Notes under the pieces: generated by a model
Database searches by the model: none
Told to the model about the DNA's origin: nothing
What the model saw: only the letters and a program-made list of their open reading frames with translations
In this document: piece by piece, positions 1 to 7,377 of the stretch
Numbering within the stretch: position 1 is the stretch's first letter
Layout: each line of letters opens with the position of its first letter
Program-made: the position numbers and the translations under genes
NCBI RefSeq assembly: GCF_001708505.1
Contig: NZ_CP015992.1
Location: 1,364,001 to 1,428,000 of the forward strand
Direction: 5' to 3'
Length of the DNA stretch: 64,000 nucleotides
From: Pseudomonas sp. TCU-HL1
GTDB taxonomy: Bacteria; Pseudomonadota; Gammaproteobacteria; Pseudomonadales; Pseudomonadaceae

Positions 1-63
1 GGCGCAGCCGGCCAGGGCGATTGCCGCGGCCAGCAGCAGGACGGGAGTGGCGTGATGGGCCAT
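1..63 (-). CDS. algK: AlgK, alginate secretion lipoprotein (5' end only)
   Basis: Only the first 21 codons lie in the window. They read as a hydrophobic signal sequence ending in the lipobox LAGC, so the product should be a lipidated outer-membrane-associated protein. A strong Shine-Dalgarno (GAGGAGGG on the minus strand, 71-78) precedes the ATG and overlaps the stop codon of alg44 13 bases upstream. The position directly after alg44 is that of algK in known alginate operons, where AlgK is a TPR lipoprotein that helps assemble the AlgE export pore. The identification rests on operon position plus the lipoprotein signal, because the TPR part lies outside the window. Confidence 0.8.
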   Translation of the reverse strand, partial: MAHHATPVLLLAAAIALAGCA

Positions 64-76
64 GGCTGTGCCCTCC

Positions 77-1237
77 TCAGAAGCCTGCCGCCAGGGCACG
101 GTCGATCAGCCAGTCGAGGGACGGGCCGCGATCGATGCTGACGTCCACCGGCTGGCCGGCGAGGTTGCTGGGCAGCGGCTCGTCGGGCTGGATGGTGGCG
201 CGGATGTCGGCGGACATGCTGCCGTCATGCAGGTTGCTGCTGAGGATCTTGCCGTGGCGCGCCTGGTCTTCGCCGGCCACCTGGAAGGTGACGCGTGCCC
301 CCGGCTTGGCCTGGGCAATGTTGCGGAAGGGGAAGCGCGCCTGCACGGTGGCGAGGCTGTCCTGGGGCACCAACTCGAAGATCACGTCGCCCTTGCTGGC
401 GAACTGGCCGTCGGCGACGAGCTGACGGGCGATCTTGCAGTTGCAGGGGCTGGTGAGGGTGCCCTTCATCTGCTTGCCGAACAGTTCCTCGACGTTTTTC
501 GGCGTGAGCTGGTCGTCGGTCAGGTGGCCCTTGAGCATCTCCAGCATGGTGGCGCTGAAGGAGGCGATGGGGGCGCCTTTCTCCACGCTCGCATCCGGTC
601 CCACCAGGCTCTGCACGGTGCCTTCTCGGGGCATGGTGACCTGCATGGACGGCACCGCCACCATGGCCGAGTCGGCGTGGGTGACGAAGTAGAGGCCGTA
701 GAGGGAATTGAGAATGTAGGCGAAGGCGCCGACGCCGACGCCGAAGATGCCGGTACTGAAGGTCACGGCCTTCAGGCGGGCCAGGGGGCCCATGCCGCCA
801 CCGGCGCCGCCCTTGCGCGGCTTGGTGAAGTTCTCACGTTGCAGGGTATTGAGCAGGTCGCCCGCGCTGACCAGTTCGCCCGAGAGGTGGGCGCTGATCA
901 GGTAGCGCAGGGTGGCGATGTCTCGTGGCTGCAAGCTGTGGAAAACGCAGCCGACGCGTTCGTGGCGAGCATCCACCGCACGCACCTGGAACTCGATGTC
1001 CAGGCCCAGGCTGAGGCCGTCGATCTGGAACATCAGGCGGCCCTTGTGATGGTCGCCAACGTTGGCGCTGGAGCGCCCGGCGGTGAAGGCGAAGCCACCG
1101 GCGGAGACGTCCAGCAGCGATGCCTCGAAGCGCTCGCCACGGGCGATGTAGCGGATCTTGCCGGGGATTTTCACCCGCGCGTGCTGGCGCTGGGCTTCGG
1201 ACTCATGCACCACATTGAGATTGACGGCTGTATTCAT
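77..1237 (-). CDS. alg44: Alg44, c-di-GMP-binding PilZ co-polymerase for alginate
   Basis: Inner-membrane protein that pairs with Alg8 and switches on alginate polymerisation when its PilZ domain binds c-di-GMP. The N-terminal PilZ domain shows RQHAR (RxxxR) and, about 25 residues later, DVSAGG (DxSxxG), the two c-di-GMP-binding motifs. A single membrane segment follows near residue 160-180, then a periplasmic HlyD/membrane-fusion-like region. The product is 386 aa, close to the P. aeruginosa protein. I chose the ATG at 1237 (product begins MNTAVNLNVV, preceded by an AGGAA) over a GTG at 1270 that overlaps the alg8 stop as GTGA and would add 11 residues. It lies between alg8 and algK in the usual operon order. 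Confidence 0.95.
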   Translation of the reverse strand: MNTAVNLNVVHESEAQRQHARVKIPGKIRYIARGERFEASLLDVSAGGFAFTAGRSSANVGDHHKGRLMFQIDGLSLGLDIEFQVRAVDARHERVGCVFHSLQPRDIATLRYLISAHLSGELVSAGDLLNTLQRENFTKPRKGGAGGGMGPLARLKAVTFSTGIFGVGVGAFAYILNSLYGLYFVTHADSAMVAVPSMQVTMPREGTVQSLVGPDASVEKGAPIASFSATMLEMLKGHLTDDQLTPKNVEELFGKQMKGTLTSPCNCKIARQLVADGQFASKGDVIFELVPQDSLATVQARFPFRNIAQAKPGARVTFQVAGEDQARHGKILSSNLHDGSMSADIRATIQPDEPLPSNLAGQPVDVSIDRGPSLDWLIDRALAAGF

Positions 1238-1266
1238 GGCTTCGATTCCTGTCAGGTTCCTTGTGC

Positions 1267-2748
1267 TCACACGATCGCCAGCAGCGTGGCGATGAATACG
1301 CTGGTTGCGGAAAAGGTCATGGCGCGTGAGGACCAGGTGTTGAACCAGCGCGAGAAGCTGGCGAGGTCACGGTTGAGCTTGGTGTTCTGGCGGGTCCAGG
1401 ACTGCTGGTCGAGGCGGAAGAAGACGTAGATCTTCACCAGCGCCCCGACGATCTGGTTGTAATAGAGGATCAAGGGATAGGCCGGCCCGATCCGGTGGCC
1501 GCTGATGCTCAGGAGCAACGTCAGGACCAGCCGGGTGAGGCCGATCCACAGCAGGTACACCAGCAGGTAGGCGATGCTGTACTTCAGGCTGGCGATGATC
1601 GCCACGGCCAGGCCCAGCAGGCAGGTCCACATCGAGGCGCGCTGGTCTGACAGCACCACGGTGGTGAACCAGCCGAGGCGGCGGGGCCCCAGCGCCAGGG
1701 CGCGGGAGTTCTGCCGCAGGTTGTTGCCGTACCAGCGGAACATCAGCTTGCGGCTGGCCTTGATGAAGCTCTTCTCCGGTGGGTGCTCGACCGTGTTGAT
1801 GGCGGCATCCGGCACGTAGAAGGTGTCGTAGCCCAGGCGCATCAGGCTGTACCAGCTGGACTTGTCGTCACCGGTGAGGAACTGGAAACGACCCAGGCGC
1901 CAGTGGTCCAGGTGATCGCTTTCCACATCGGCGATGAAGTCCGGGTCGGTTACCACCTGGGCACGAAACACCGACATGCGACCGGTCATGGTCAGCACGC
2001 GCTTGCTGAGGGCCATCGAGCACATGTTGAGGTGGCGCTGGGCGAAGCGCAGCTTGTGCCACTCGCTCATGATGTAGCTGCCGCGTACCTCGCAGAACTC
2101 GTTGGTGGTGAGGCCGCCGACATTGGGGAACAGTTTGAACCAGGGCACGGTCTTCCTCACCACGCCTTCGGCCAGCACCGTGTCGCCGTCGATCACCGCC
2201 ACCACCGCGTCAGGCGCCGGCAGGTGCCGGGAAATGGCACGGAAGCCGTAGGCCAGGCCGTCGCGCTTGCCGGTACCGGGAATGCGCACGAAGTCCAGCT
2301 TGACCCGCGACGGTGGTGCGAGCTTCGCCCAGAGGTTTTTCACCAGCAGCTCATCGGACAGCTCGACGATGGAGCAGACGACGGTGGTCGGGTAGCCGCA
2401 GTCGATCGCTTCCTGGATCACCGAGCGGTAGACCATGGCGGTGGTCAGCGCTTCGATGCGGAAGCTCGTCACCATCAGGAATACGTGGGACGGGTCCGCC
2501 GCGTCGCCGAGCCTGGCCAGGCGCCGCTTGTACCAGGGGTAGACGATGTAGAGGAACAGCGTGCCGCGCACGAAGTGCAGGGCACCCATGGAATAGCGCC
2601 AAATGCCCACAGCCCCGATCAGCAGCAGGAAGTGCCTCGAATCGGGGTCGAATACGGACTTCGGCAGTGCCAGTGCCAGCAGCATCAGTGCGATGAGGTA
2701 GAACAGCCAGCCCGAGGCTTCGAGCAGGCCATGCTTGATCTTGTCCAT
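1267..2748 (-). CDS. alg8: Alg8, family 2 glycosyltransferase, mannuronan synthase catalytic subunit
   Basis: Processive inner-membrane glycosyltransferase that polymerises GDP-mannuronate into polymannuronate. It has two N-terminal membrane segments, a GT2 domain with the DxD-type motif in VIDGDTV, the TGDDKSSW acceptor-site motif, a QxxRW-like RKLMFRW stretch, and a cluster of C-terminal membrane helices. The length (493 aa) matches the family. It lies 57 bases downstream of algD and is followed by alg44 with start and stop codons nearly touching, so the three are probably co-transcribed. It acts together with Alg44, encoded next. Confidence 0.96.
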   Translation of the reverse strand: MDKIKHGLLEASGWLFYLIALMLLALALPKSVFDPDSRHFLLLIGAVGIWRYSMGALHFVRGTLFLYIVYPWYKRRLARLGDAADPSHVFLMVTSFRIEALTTAMVYRSVIQEAIDCGYPTTVVCSIVELSDELLVKNLWAKLAPPSRVKLDFVRIPGTGKRDGLAYGFRAISRHLPAPDAVVAVIDGDTVLAEGVVRKTVPWFKLFPNVGGLTTNEFCEVRGSYIMSEWHKLRFAQRHLNMCSMALSKRVLTMTGRMSVFRAQVVTDPDFIADVESDHLDHWRLGRFQFLTGDDKSSWYSLMRLGYDTFYVPDAAINTVEHPPEKSFIKASRKLMFRWYGNNLRQNSRALALGPRRLGWFTTVVLSDQRASMWTCLLGLAVAIIASLKYSIAYLLVYLLWIGLTRLVLTLLLSISGHRIGPAYPLILYYNQIVGALVKIYVFFRLDQQSWTRQNTKLNRDLASFSRWFNTWSSRAMTFSATSVFIATLLAIV

Positions 2749-2805
2749 AGAGTCGTCCTGGGCTCGTTGGGCGTGCCCCCTTCCCGACGGAAGGGGGCAG
2801 GGCGC

Positions 2806-4116
2806 TTACCAGCAGATCCCCTCGGCGTTGCCTTGGGTGCCCTTGGGCATGAAGCCCACCAGGTCGATCACCTGCTTGCCGGCTGGCGCCTGTTGCGCCA
2901 GTGGAGCGAACAGTTCGTCACGGTTGCCCAGGACGATGATGTCGGCCTTGTTGACCACCGCGTCGAAGTTGCTGTCCAGCAGCGAGGACACGTGGGGGAT
3001 CTTCGACTCGATGTAGTCCTTGTTGGCGCCGTGGACGCGGGCGTACTCGACATTGCGGTCGTAGATGCTGAGGTCGAAGCCCTTGCCGATCAGCATTTCG
3101 GCCAGCTCCACCAGCGGGCTTTCGCGCAGGTCGTCGGTTCCAGCCTTGAAGGACAGGCCGAGCAGGGCGATCTTGCGTTTGTCGTGGCCGGCGATGATGT
3201 CGAAGGCCTTCTGCACCTGGCCGGCGTTGCTGCGCATCAGCGAGCCGATCAGGGGCGAATCCACGTCCAGGGAGGTAGCGCGGTAGTTCAGTGCACGCAC
3301 GTCCTTGGGCAGGCAGGAGCCGCCGAAGGCGAAGCCCGGACGCATGTAGTACTTGGACAGGTTGAGCTTGTTGTCCTGGCAGACCACATCCATCACTTCA
3401 CGGCCATCGACGCCAACGGCCTTGGCGATGTTGCCGATCTCGTTGGCGAAGGTGACCTTGGCCGCGTGCCAGACGTTACAGGTGTACTTGATCATCTCGG
3501 CCACTTCGATGTCCTTGCGGATGATCGGTGCGTCGAGTTCGCGGTAAAGGGTTTCCAGTACGTCGCCGGCGGCCTTGTCCAGCTCGCCGATGACGGTCAT
3601 GGGCGGGTAGTCGTAGTCCTTGATCGCGGTGCTCTCGCGCAGGAACTCGGGGTTCACCGCCACGCCGAAGTCCACGCCGGCCTTCTTGCCGGAGCAGTCT
3701 TCGATGATCGGGATCACCACGTTCTTCACGGTGCCCGGCAGCACGGTGCTGCGCACGACGACGGTGTGGCGCTCGGCCTTGTCGCGCAGGGCAAAACCGA
3801 TCTCGCGGCAGACGCCTTCGATGTAGTCCAGCGACAGGTCGCCGTTCTTCTTGCTCGGGGTGCCGACGCAGATGAAGGACACCTGGGTGTTGCGAACGGC
3901 ACCGGCGACATCGGTGGTGCCACGCAGTCGGCCAGACTTCACGCCTTGCTGTAGAAGTTCTTCCAGACCCGGTTCGACAATGGGCGATTTGCCATTGTTG
4001 ATCAGGTCGATCTTGGTCTGAGAAACGTCGATACCGACAACTTCATGACCACGAGCAGAGAGGCAGCCGGCGCACACTGCGCCAACATAGCCCAAACCGA
4101 AGATGCTGATTTGCAT
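2806..4116 (-). CDS. algD: AlgD, GDP-mannose 6-dehydrogenase
   Basis: Cytoplasmic NAD-dependent four-electron oxidation of GDP-mannose to GDP-mannuronate, the committed step of alginate synthesis. The N-terminal Rossmann motif is GLGYVGAVCAG (residues 7-17). K210 lies in the EMIKYTCN segment and the catalytic cysteine C268 in GGSCLPKD, both at the positions known for the P. aeruginosa enzyme. The product is 436 aa and ends in GICW as expected. The ATG at 4116 is chosen because GAGG lies 9 bases upstream and the protein then begins MQISIFGLGY. An upstream in-frame start at 4134 would add six residues. It is the first gene of the operon. Confidence 0.97.
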   Translation of the reverse strand: MQISIFGLGYVGAVCAGCLSARGHEVVGIDVSQTKIDLINNGKSPIVEPGLEELLQQGVKSGRLRGTTDVAGAVRNTQVSFICVGTPSKKNGDLSLDYIEGVCREIGFALRDKAERHTVVVRSTVLPGTVKNVVIPIIEDCSGKKAGVDFGVAVNPEFLRESTAIKDYDYPPMTVIGELDKAAGDVLETLYRELDAPIIRKDIEVAEMIKYTCNVWHAAKVTFANEIGNIAKAVGVDGREVMDVVCQDNKLNLSKYYMRPGFAFGGSCLPKDVRALNYRATSLDVDSPLIGSLMRSNAGQVQKAFDIIAGHDKRKIALLGLSFKAGTDDLRESPLVELAEMLIGKGFDLSIYDRNVEYARVHGANKDYIESKIPHVSSLLDSNFDAVVNKADIIVLGNRDELFAPLAQQAPAGKQVIDLVGFMPKGTQGNAEGICW

Positions 4117-4572
4117 CGTATTTACCTCGTCCATTCAGCACGCTGTTTAATATGTGACGTTAGTGCCACTTCCATTTGCACCGTTATGCCGCAGTTGCAA
4201 CTTGGCAGTGCACAGGCATGAGTAATACCGGACGCCAAAGTTAGGGCGCCTGAACTGGGCATGTCGCAACGCTTGCCCGGGTAGAGTCCTGAGCTGATCG
4301 CCGCAATGGCTCTGGCTCGTTGGTTTTGTCCAGTAGGTCGAGTTTGTTGCGCTTCTCCTTAATAAACTTATTTGGCTTTCGCCAGATAAAAACTACCCCT
4401 CGGCCTGGCGCCGATAGTTAATAAGGCAGTTTGAGATCACACCGAAAGGTGGTGTGAAGAATTAAGTCACGGGGGTATGAGTGTCTGGCTTTTCGGATAG
4501 TTCCTACCGTTCGTCCCGGATTTTACTTATTGCAGTTTTTTGGCTGCGTGCCGTATCTGGCTGGCGGCACTC
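4117..4572 (-). promoter_or_regulatory. Long algD leader and regulatory region
   Basis: About 450 bases separate the predicted sigma-22 promoter from the algD ATG, a long untranslated leader of the kind known for P. aeruginosa algD. No coding frame is convincing. The stretch 4340-4470 is AT-richer than its surroundings. It contains one AlgR-type box (listed separately). Confidence 0.6.
4506..4515 (+). promoter_or_regulatory. AlgR-type binding site
   Basis: ACCGTTCGTC is an exact match to the AlgR box known from P. aeruginosa algD. It lies about 390 bases upstream of the algD ATG and about 60-70 bases downstream (in the algD direction) of the predicted -10, so it would fall in the transcribed leader. 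I found no second full box between here and the IS element. Confidence 0.65.
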
Positions 4573-4600
4573 TCAGAGTTGGCGTGCTCTGGAAAAGTTC
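4573..4600 (-). promoter_or_regulatory. AlgU (sigma-22/RpoE-type) promoter for algD
   Basis: On the minus strand GAACTT (4600-4595), a 17-base spacer, then TCTGA (4577-4573). This matches the AlgU/RpoE consensus GAACTT-N16/17-TCtgA in both hexamers and spacing, and points towards algD. Confidence 0.8.
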
Positions 4601-4644
4601 CAGGTTATGCAAATTGCAGGTTTTGAGTGATTGCATTTTGCAAG

Positions 4645-4740
4645 TTGGCCACTATTAGAGAGTAAGTTGGCCAGTATCAAATTAGAGTTTGTGCCGGCCA
4701 TTTGATTTTGAAGTGATATTGAAATCCACGATGGCCATTT
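4645..4740. promoter_or_regulatory. Repeated GGCCA-containing motifs upstream of algD promoter
   Basis: Four short GGCCA motifs lie between the -35 element and the IS: AGTTGGCCACTAT (4643-4655), AGTTGGCCAGTAT (4665-4677), CCGGCCATTTG (near 4694) and ATGGCCATTTA (near 4731). The first two are near-identical and 22 bases apart, about two helical turns. They may be regulator sites. Assignment to AmrZ or another alginate regulator is a guess. Confidence 0.35.
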
Positions 4741-4815
4741 AATTGCGTGGCGGGACGGGTAGGGTGCGCTGTGCGCACCACCGGGGCTTGCGGGATGCGG
4801 GCGTGGTGCGCACGG

Positions 4816-6103
4816 TGTTCAGCCGGGATAGATGGGTAACGCTTGTCGGGAGACATGGGTAACGGGTTGATGATCATGTCTTGCCCGGTCTCAAGTCGAC
4901 TTGGCGCAGGGTCTTGTGGATGAACACCACATCGTAGACGCCATCGACGGCGGTGGGGCGGAGAGCGACGCGTTCCCCGTACAGCCCCCCGCCGACGAAC
5001 AGGCTGCGTCCCTGGAAACTGACCTGGCCGACGCGGCCGACCTTGAGCACCCGGTCGCCCGGTTCGTAGTCCAGTTCAGGCAATTGCTCCGGGTAGCTGC
5101 GCCGGCTTGGCTGGTAGCGCGTGATCGGTGGCAGTTGGCCCAGCGCCTCATGCGGGCGGTCGTGGTTGTACTGCTCCCGCCAGTGCGCCATCGCCTGCTG
5201 GCAGTGCGCCAAGTCGCGAAACGAGCGCTGCAGTAACTCGCGCTTGAGTGTCTGGTGGAAGCGTTCCAGCTTGCCCTGGGTCTGCGGATGATGAGGGCGG
5301 CTGTGGCTGACCTCGATGCCGAGCCGCATCAGCCAGACCTCCAGGGCGGACAGGCCGCCCGCGATGTTCGAGCCCCAGGGCGGACCGTTGTCGGCGGTGA
5401 TCCGGCGCGGTAGGCCATAGCGGCGAAAGACCTGGATCAGGTGCGGTCGAACCAGTTCGAGGCGCTCGCCCTCGCAGGCCTCCAGGCAGAGGGCAAAGCG
5501 TGAGTGATCATCCAACAGCGTCAACGGGTGGCAGCGCGACGAGCGGCCGTCGGCGAGCGGGAAGTGGCCCTTGAAGTCCATCTGCCAGAGCTCGTTCGGC
5601 TGGCAGTGCTCGAAGCGCTGCGTGGCCGGAGCTTCGGCCTCCTCGGCGTGGTAGCGCACCCGGCAACCATGGCGGCGGAGGATGGCGTCGAGGGTGCTGT
5701 GGTGGGGACGCTCGAACGCGGCCGGCAGCAGGCCGCGCAGCTTGCGGGCGCCCCAATACGGGAAACGGTGGTGCAACTGCACCACCGCCTGTTCCAAGTC
5801 CGGGTCGCTGCGCCCAGGGCTGTGCAACGGCCGGCGTGAGCGCTCCTGCAACCCCGCATCGCCGTGCTCGCGGTGGCGCTGTAACCATTTGTAGGCGGTT
5901 TTCGGGCTGATGCCGTAGCGCCGACACAGCTCCCGCACGTTGCTCTGCGGTTGTTCGGCCAACCGCACAAACTCGCGTCGAATCGACATGGTGGTGCACT
6001 CCTGCCACGGCATCGCTCGAACTCCAGAGTCGAAGGATTCCGTAAGCCTAAATGCGTTACCCATGTCTCCCGACACCCGTTACCTATGTCCCCCGGCTGA
6101 ACA
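4816..6103 (-). mobile_element. IS481-family insertion sequence
   Basis: The element is 1288 bases long. Its ends are inverted repeats beginning TGTTCAGCCGGG at each tip, with a further internal inverted match (TGTCGGGAGACATGGGTAAC) close to each end. CACGG flanks both sides (4811-4815 and 6104-6108) as a 5-bp target duplication. It carries one transposase gene. It is inserted in the algD-yaaA intergenic region, inside a dispersed palindrome, with the transposase transcribed towards algD. The intact ends and the duplication suggest a recent insertion. Confidence 0.92.
4874..6013 (-). CDS. IS481-family DDE transposase
   Basis: A 379-aa transposase. The N-terminal helix-turn-helix reads NVRELCRRYGISPKTAYKWL. 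The DDE catalytic core follows with D in LWQMDFKGHF, D in ITADNGPPW and E in KLERFHQTLKREL. The ATG at 6013 (product begins MPWQECTT, typical for this IS group) is preferred to an in-frame start at 6076 inside the inverted-repeat region. The frame is intact, so the element may be active. Confidence 0.92.
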   Translation of the reverse strand: MPWQECTTMSIRREFVRLAEQPQSNVRELCRRYGISPKTAYKWLQRHREHGDAGLQERSRRPLHSPGRSDPDLEQAVVQLHHRFPYWGARKLRGLLPAAFERPHHSTLDAILRRHGCRVRYHAEEAEAPATQRFEHCQPNELWQMDFKGHFPLADGRSSRCHPLTLLDDHSRFALCLEACEGERLELVRPHLIQVFRRYGLPRRITADNGPPWGSNIAGGLSALEVWLMRLGIEVSHSRPHHPQTQGKLERFHQTLKRELLQRSFRDLAHCQQAMAHWREQYNHDRPHEALGQLPPITRYQPSRRSYPEQLPELDYEPGDRVLKVGRVGQVSFQGRSLFVGGGLYGERVALRPTAVDGVYDVVFIHKTLRQVDLRPGKT

Positions 6104-6146
6104 CACGGCGCACCCTACGGATGGGCCTGTGCGCGCCGGAAACGAA

Positions 6147-6169
6147 AACCCCGCCGTTGCGGCGGGGTT
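6147..6169 (-). terminator. Intrinsic terminator after yaaA
   Basis: A 9-bp GC-rich stem (AACCCCGCC / GGCGGGGTT) with a 5-base loop lies just 3' of yaaA. On the minus strand it is followed by TTTTCG. Confidence 0.75.
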
Positions 6170-6177
6170 CTGTCATT

Positions 6178-6957
6178 TCACTCCTGCGGTTCGTCGCGCA
6201 GGAACACCAGGCTGTCCGGCTTGGAGTGCTCCACGGAGTAGCGGTAGCCCTGGTAGTTGAAGTCCTTGAGGTCTTCCGGGTCCTGCAGGCGCTCCTTGAT
6301 CACGTAGCGGGCCATCAGGCCGCGGGCCTTCTTGGCGTAGAAGCTGATGATCTTGTACTGGCCGTTTTTCAGGTCCTTGAATTCGGTGTCGATGATGCGG
6401 GCGTTCAGGGCCTTGCGCTTGACCGAGCTGAAGTATTCGTTGGAGGCCAGGTTGAGCAGGATGTTGTCACCCTGGGCCGTCAGGGCTTCGTTCAGCCAGC
6501 CGCTGATTCGCTCGCCCCAGAAGGCGTACAGGTCCTTGCCGCGCGCGTTGGCCAGCTTGGTGCCCATTTCCAGGCGGTAAGGTTGCATCAGGTCCAGCGG
6601 TCGCAGCAGGCCGTAGAGGCCCGAGAGCATGCGCAGGTGCTGCTGGGCGAAATCGAAGTCATTTTCGCTGAAGTCCTCGGCATTCAGGCCGGTGTAGACG
6701 TCGCCCTTGAAGGCCAGCAGGGCCTGCTTGGCGTTGTCCGGGGTGAAGTCCGGGTGCCAGCTGCCGTAGCGGGCAGCGTTGAGGCCGGCGAGCTTGTCGG
6801 ACAGGTGCATCAGTTCGGCGATCTGCGCGGGGCTGAGTTCGCGCAATTGCTGGATCAGCATCTGGGCGTGGTCGAGGAACTCAGGCTGGGTATGGCGCGA
6901 GGTGACCGGCGGGGTGTCGTAGTCCAGGGTCTTGGCGGGGGAAATCACCAGCAGCAT
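6178..6957 (-). CDS. yaaA: YaaA, UPF0246/DUF328 peroxide-stress protein
   Basis: A 259-aa cytoplasmic protein of the YaaA family. It begins MLLVISPAKTLDYDTP, the family's N-terminal signature. E. coli YaaA limits intracellular iron and oxidative DNA damage under peroxide stress, and structural work on the family shows a helix-hairpin-helix-like DNA-binding fold. The length is normal and the frame intact. It lies upstream of algD in the same orientation, an arrangement I recall from P. aeruginosa. Here the IS481-type element separates the two genes, and yaaA has its own terminator. Confidence 0.9.
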   Translation of the reverse strand: MLLVISPAKTLDYDTPPVTSRHTQPEFLDHAQMLIQQLRELSPAQIAELMHLSDKLAGLNAARYGSWHPDFTPDNAKQALLAFKGDVYTGLNAEDFSENDFDFAQQHLRMLSGLYGLLRPLDLMQPYRLEMGTKLANARGKDLYAFWGERISGWLNEALTAQGDNILLNLASNEYFSSVKRKALNARIIDTEFKDLKNGQYKIISFYAKKARGLMARYVIKERLQDPEDLKDFNYQGYRYSVEHSKPDSLVFLRDEPQE

Positions 6958-7377
6958 CGAATCGTCTCCTTCGGGAATGCGACGATTCTAGGGATTTGCG
7001 CGTGCAGGCTCCACCTATCCCACCGATAGGCAGACTGGATGCAGCAGCCGGGACGACCGTCGGGAGCGGGAAAGTCGGGGAGATTCGGGGGAAGCGGACT
7101 TTCGACTTTAACGGGCGTTTTCCTACCCGCCAAGGGCTTTCTTTCAGGGTGTGAAAAAAGATCCGAACCATTCAAAAAGTTCTTTTTTCTGTCATCCCAA
7201 ATGGAGTATTAAAAAACCAGACCGCCGAACCCTGCAGACAGGTGGCGGCCATCGGCCCTCACCTTGTTGGCACCTTCTCCCGCCCGGCTTGAATCGGAAC
7301 GGGGAGGTCGGCGGCCCTCCGCGGCGGAGCGCCTGCCTGGCATTCCGTCGCCTGGCCCTATAAGAAGGTGACCGAGT
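6958..7377. other. Intergenic region between divergent yaaA and PIN-PhoH gene
   Basis: 420 bases that must hold both promoters. An A/T-rich patch at 7150-7215 contains a partial inverted repeat (GAAAAAAGA ... TTCTTTTTTC, 7152-7190). No coding frame with a ribosome site and family match is visible. The PIN-PhoH start has GAAGGTGA upstream. Confidence 0.5.

Larger units (their letters stand above)
4759..6118. repeat. Dispersed GTAGGGTGCGC palindrome, split by the IS481-type element
   Basis: The left arm GTAGGGTGCGCTGTGCGCACC is at 4759-4779. The right arm begins GGTGCGCACGG at 4805-4815 and resumes after the IS as CACGGCGCACCCTAC at 6104-6118. With the IS and one CACGG copy removed, the arms form an inverted repeat with one mismatch. 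Related copies occur at 18288, 21406, 50119 and 56444. Confidence 0.8.

Noticed and set aside
62..1429. 455-aa plus-strand frame opposite alg44
   Set aside because: Antisense to alg44 with its PilZ motifs. No ribosome site or family signature.
1783..3954. 723-aa open frame on the plus strand opposite alg8/algD
   Set aside because: It is the antisense shadow of two firmly identified genes. Its composition (His/Gln/Val/Ala-rich) is typical of high-GC antisense frames and has no domain.
4677..4877. 66-aa frame between algD promoter and IS
   Set aside because: It crosses the IS end and the palindromic repeat, with no ribosome site or family match.
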